Positions 5,104 through 6,725 of a stretch of 6,725 bases of DNA are shown here, piece after piece. The stretch is from Polyangiaceae bacterium (GTDB lineage Bacteria; Myxococcota_A; Polyangia; Polyangiales; Polyangiaceae), in NCBI GenBank assembly GCA_022447485.1, contig JAKVCH010000162.1, positions 1 through 6,725 of the forward strand. Direction: 5' to 3'. Both the position numbers and the translations under genes were made by a program. The notes beneath the pieces were generated by a model. The model saw only the letters and a list, made by a program, of their open reading frames with translations, was not told the origin of the DNA and made no database searches. The number at the start of each line of letters is the position of its first letter. Positions within the stretch are counted from its first letter, which is position 1.

Positions 5104-6725
5104 TTCGCTTCTATGCAATCTTCTGCGCTTGCCTTCTGCTCGCCACCACTTCAATTGCCCAGGCGCAGTCGAAGGTGCTCCTGAAGCGAGAAACCCTTGC
5201 AACGACAGCGATTGTTCTCAAAGGCATGCATGCCGAGCATGAGAGTTTTCATAACTTTGGGCCTCTCTTTTTGAGACCGGGGCCAGTGCAGCTGCAGTTT
5301 GAAACGAATTTGTCAGAGAGCGTGAGCTTGGTTGGTTCAACTCTCACGATTGCCCGGGATGGTGAACCGATGCGTACCGTTCCCCTCACTCGCGTTCATC
5401 AAGTGATTAAAGTAAACTTGGGGTACATACCAGACGGCTACCATGCAGTCAGCTTGAAGGCGAGCCTGAAAGTTGCTGGCGGTGGATGTCAGGGTGCCGG
5501 CGCTTCCAGTCTGTGGGTGAAAGTATCTGATGCTGAATTGTCGTGGTTGTCTTTTCAAGACCGCCAAGGCCTGCTTCCGCTGGATCAAGTGGCACAGAAG
5601 TTCATGGCGGGGACACGAGTTCACTTAAAACCGCCGAAGAATTTCTCTGAAGCCGCTGCTGTTGCCGTCTTGGAGGCGAGCGCATGGGTTACCGATAGGG
5701 GTAGTCGCCTCGACGACAGGGAATTCGAGCGCGTTCTAGAGCTCGTAGAGGATCCTCAGATGGATGTGCCACAACTTCAGTCAATCGCTCAGGGTTTTAG
5801 GGTGGTTGCCGATAGCGCCCATTCGCTCCACGAGGCTGTGGTCCAATTGCGCAGGCCTGGATTGCTGGCGGCCTGTCAGTCTCTGACCTGTGAACTCTCC
5901 AGGGCAGAGGCTCCAGCCTTGCCGCCTCCCCAAAAGCCCGAGCCGAGGGACGCTGTTCTTCTCCTCTCAGACGTCCGGAATGTTGCCTGGGTGGCGAATC
6001 GAGAAGGCGAGAATAGCCTGAGCTTTCGCTGGCCGCGACCCGCCAATTGGCGAATCGTCGGGGAGCCTTATCTAGATTTGAGCATCAAGCTGCCGGCAGC
6101 ATTCTTTGCTCAGCCCATTGATGCAAGCGTGCACCTTTTTTTGAACGGAGAGCCTTTAGATAGCTGGGTGCTGACTCCAAGAACGGGGACATTGAACGCG
6201 GAGGGTGAAAGACTCAGGAGGCTGTTGGCGGTCGTCCCCAAAAGGTTCTTTGAGGCCGAGACCTGGGAGTTCCAAGTCAAGGCTCGGTTGATGATTCGTC
6301 GCTCGGGACCTTGCCAAGGAGGCGAGCCCCTTTCGTCTTGGATAATGGTCGAAAACAAGTCGGGTCTCTATGTCGATCGCCGTTCCTTGGTTCACGCAGG
6401 AATTGGCGGCTTTTTTACTGATGCCTTGACCCTGCCCGAGGTGAGTATCGAGGTAGATGCGTGGCCAGAAGTTTTACATTTTGCGGCAATGCTGGCGCCA
6501 GTCAGTCGTTTTTTCCCGGGGCAGCACTGGCGCAGGGCCAAACGCTGCGCGCGCTGTATTCGTCTCGTGCCTCCCTCGGGGCCAGGTTCGGAGCTAGAAT
6601 ATGAGGGGAGAGAGGGAGAAGAGCGTTGGGTAGACCGAGAGGGGAAAGCCGGGCTTCCCAAGATACCCGCTGCCAATACCGTTTTGGTCGAAGCAAACGC
6701 CAACTCCTTAAGTATGCGCCTAGGG
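5100..6725 (+). CDS. BcsB-like periplasmic cellulose-synthase-type subunit (3' end outside window)
   Basis: The frame is open from TTG 5100 to the window edge (542 codons). It is blocked upstream by a stop at 5040-5042, with no ATG or GTG between, so TTG is the only standard start. The TTGA overlap with the preceding stop implies translational coupling. Residues 1-23 are a signal peptide (cleavage probably after AQA). The rest shows the duplicated BcsB plan. Carbohydrate-binding-like domain 1 (about 30-150) ends with GGGCQG...LWVKV (C130, W139), and a flavodoxin-like region with HLKPPKNFSEA follows near 175. Domain 2 (about 300-425) ends with GPCQGGEPLSSWIMV (C405, W414), and a second flavodoxin-like region opens with IRLVPPSGPGSE near 487. 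BcsB sits in the periplasm, anchored by a C-terminal helix, and guides the nascent polymer from BcsA. That anchor would lie past the edge; roughly 150-250 residues are likely missing. It is divergent from true BcsB, so the polymer need not be cellulose. Confidence 0.82.
   Translation, partial: MIRFYAIFCACLLLATTSIAQAQSKVLLKRETLATTAIVLKGMHAEHESFHNFGPLFLRPGPVQLQFETNLSESVSLVGSTLTIARDGEPMRTVPLTRVHQVIKVNLGYIPDGYHAVSLKASLKVAGGGCQGAGASSLWVKVSDAELSWLSFQDRQGLLPLDQVAQKFMAGTRVHLKPPKNFSEAAAVAVLEASAWVTDRGSRLDDREFERVLELVEDPQMDVPQLQSIAQGFRVVADSAHSLHEAVVQLRRPGLLAACQSLTCELSRAEAPALPPPQKPEPRDAVLLLSDVRNVAWVANREGENSLSFRWPRPANWRIVGEPYLDLSIKLPAAFFAQPIDASVHLFLNGEPLDSWVLTPRTGTLNAEGERLRRLLAVVPKRFFEAETWEFQVKARLMIRRSGPCQGGEPLSSWIMVENKSGLYVDRRSLVHAGIGGFFTDALTLPEVSIEVDAWPEVLHFAAMLAPVSRFFPGQHWRRAKRCARCIRLVPPSGPGSELEYEGREGEERWVDREGKAGLPKIPAANTVLVEANANSLSMRLG

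Noticed and set aside
5337..5624. 95-codon minus-strand ORF opposite the BcsB-like gene, and similar ones at 6110-6703.
   Set aside because: They lie entirely within a continuous plus-strand frame carrying a signal peptide and duplicated domains, and show no independent evidence.

Overview
The window looks like a chromosomal stretch of a Gram-negative bacterium, probably a proteobacterium. It encodes an outer-membrane beta-barrel with a Sec signal peptide and a terminal Phe, and a periplasmic protein of BcsB type. GC content is moderate (roughly mid-50s percent by eye). I cannot name a genus. There are five substantial genes, two of them cut by the window edges, and no tRNA, rRNA, CRISPR array or insertion sequence that I can see.

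Left half, minus strand (2244 down to 1): a two-gene signalling unit. The first gene encodes a response-regulator receiver domain fused to a PIG-L/LmbE-type zinc deacetylase. The second, overlapping it by 8 bp, encodes a soluble hybrid histidine kinase (coiled coil, HisKA, HATPase, receiver) that runs off the left edge. Neither protein has a visible signal peptide or membrane segment, so both should work in the cytoplasm.

Middle: a divergent intergenic region (2245-2492) with a 15-bp inverted repeat and a short ORF with a good ribosome binding site. It is followed on the plus strand by an ATP-grasp ligase of the carbamoyl-phosphate-synthase-like type (2493-3518). A 295-bp gap follows, rich in inverted and direct repeats around a perfect 14-bp palindrome. 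It probably holds the promoter of the next operon.

Right half, plus strand: a secreted TPR plus outer-membrane beta-barrel protein (3814-5103) is followed by a BcsB-like periplasmic protein. The latter starts at TTG inside a TTGA stop/start overlap and runs off the right edge (5100-6725). These two are the outer-membrane export part and the periplasmic carbohydrate-binding part of a synthase-dependent exopolysaccharide machine. A membrane glycosyltransferase (BcsA-like GT2) would be expected just beyond the right edge, but is not seen.

Working model (inference): the window is one side of an exopolysaccharide locus in which a phosphorelay directly controls a cytoplasmic deacetylase. The sugar precursor or lipid-linked intermediate would be de-N-acetylated, perhaps further modified by the ATP-grasp ligase, and the polymer exported through the BcsB-like/TPR-barrel pair. 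From general knowledge, the E. coli yaiO/yaiP/yaiS group offers a partial parallel (barrel protein, glycosyltransferase, PIG-L deacetylase). The receiver-deacetylase fusion and its dedicated hybrid kinase are the most unusual part.
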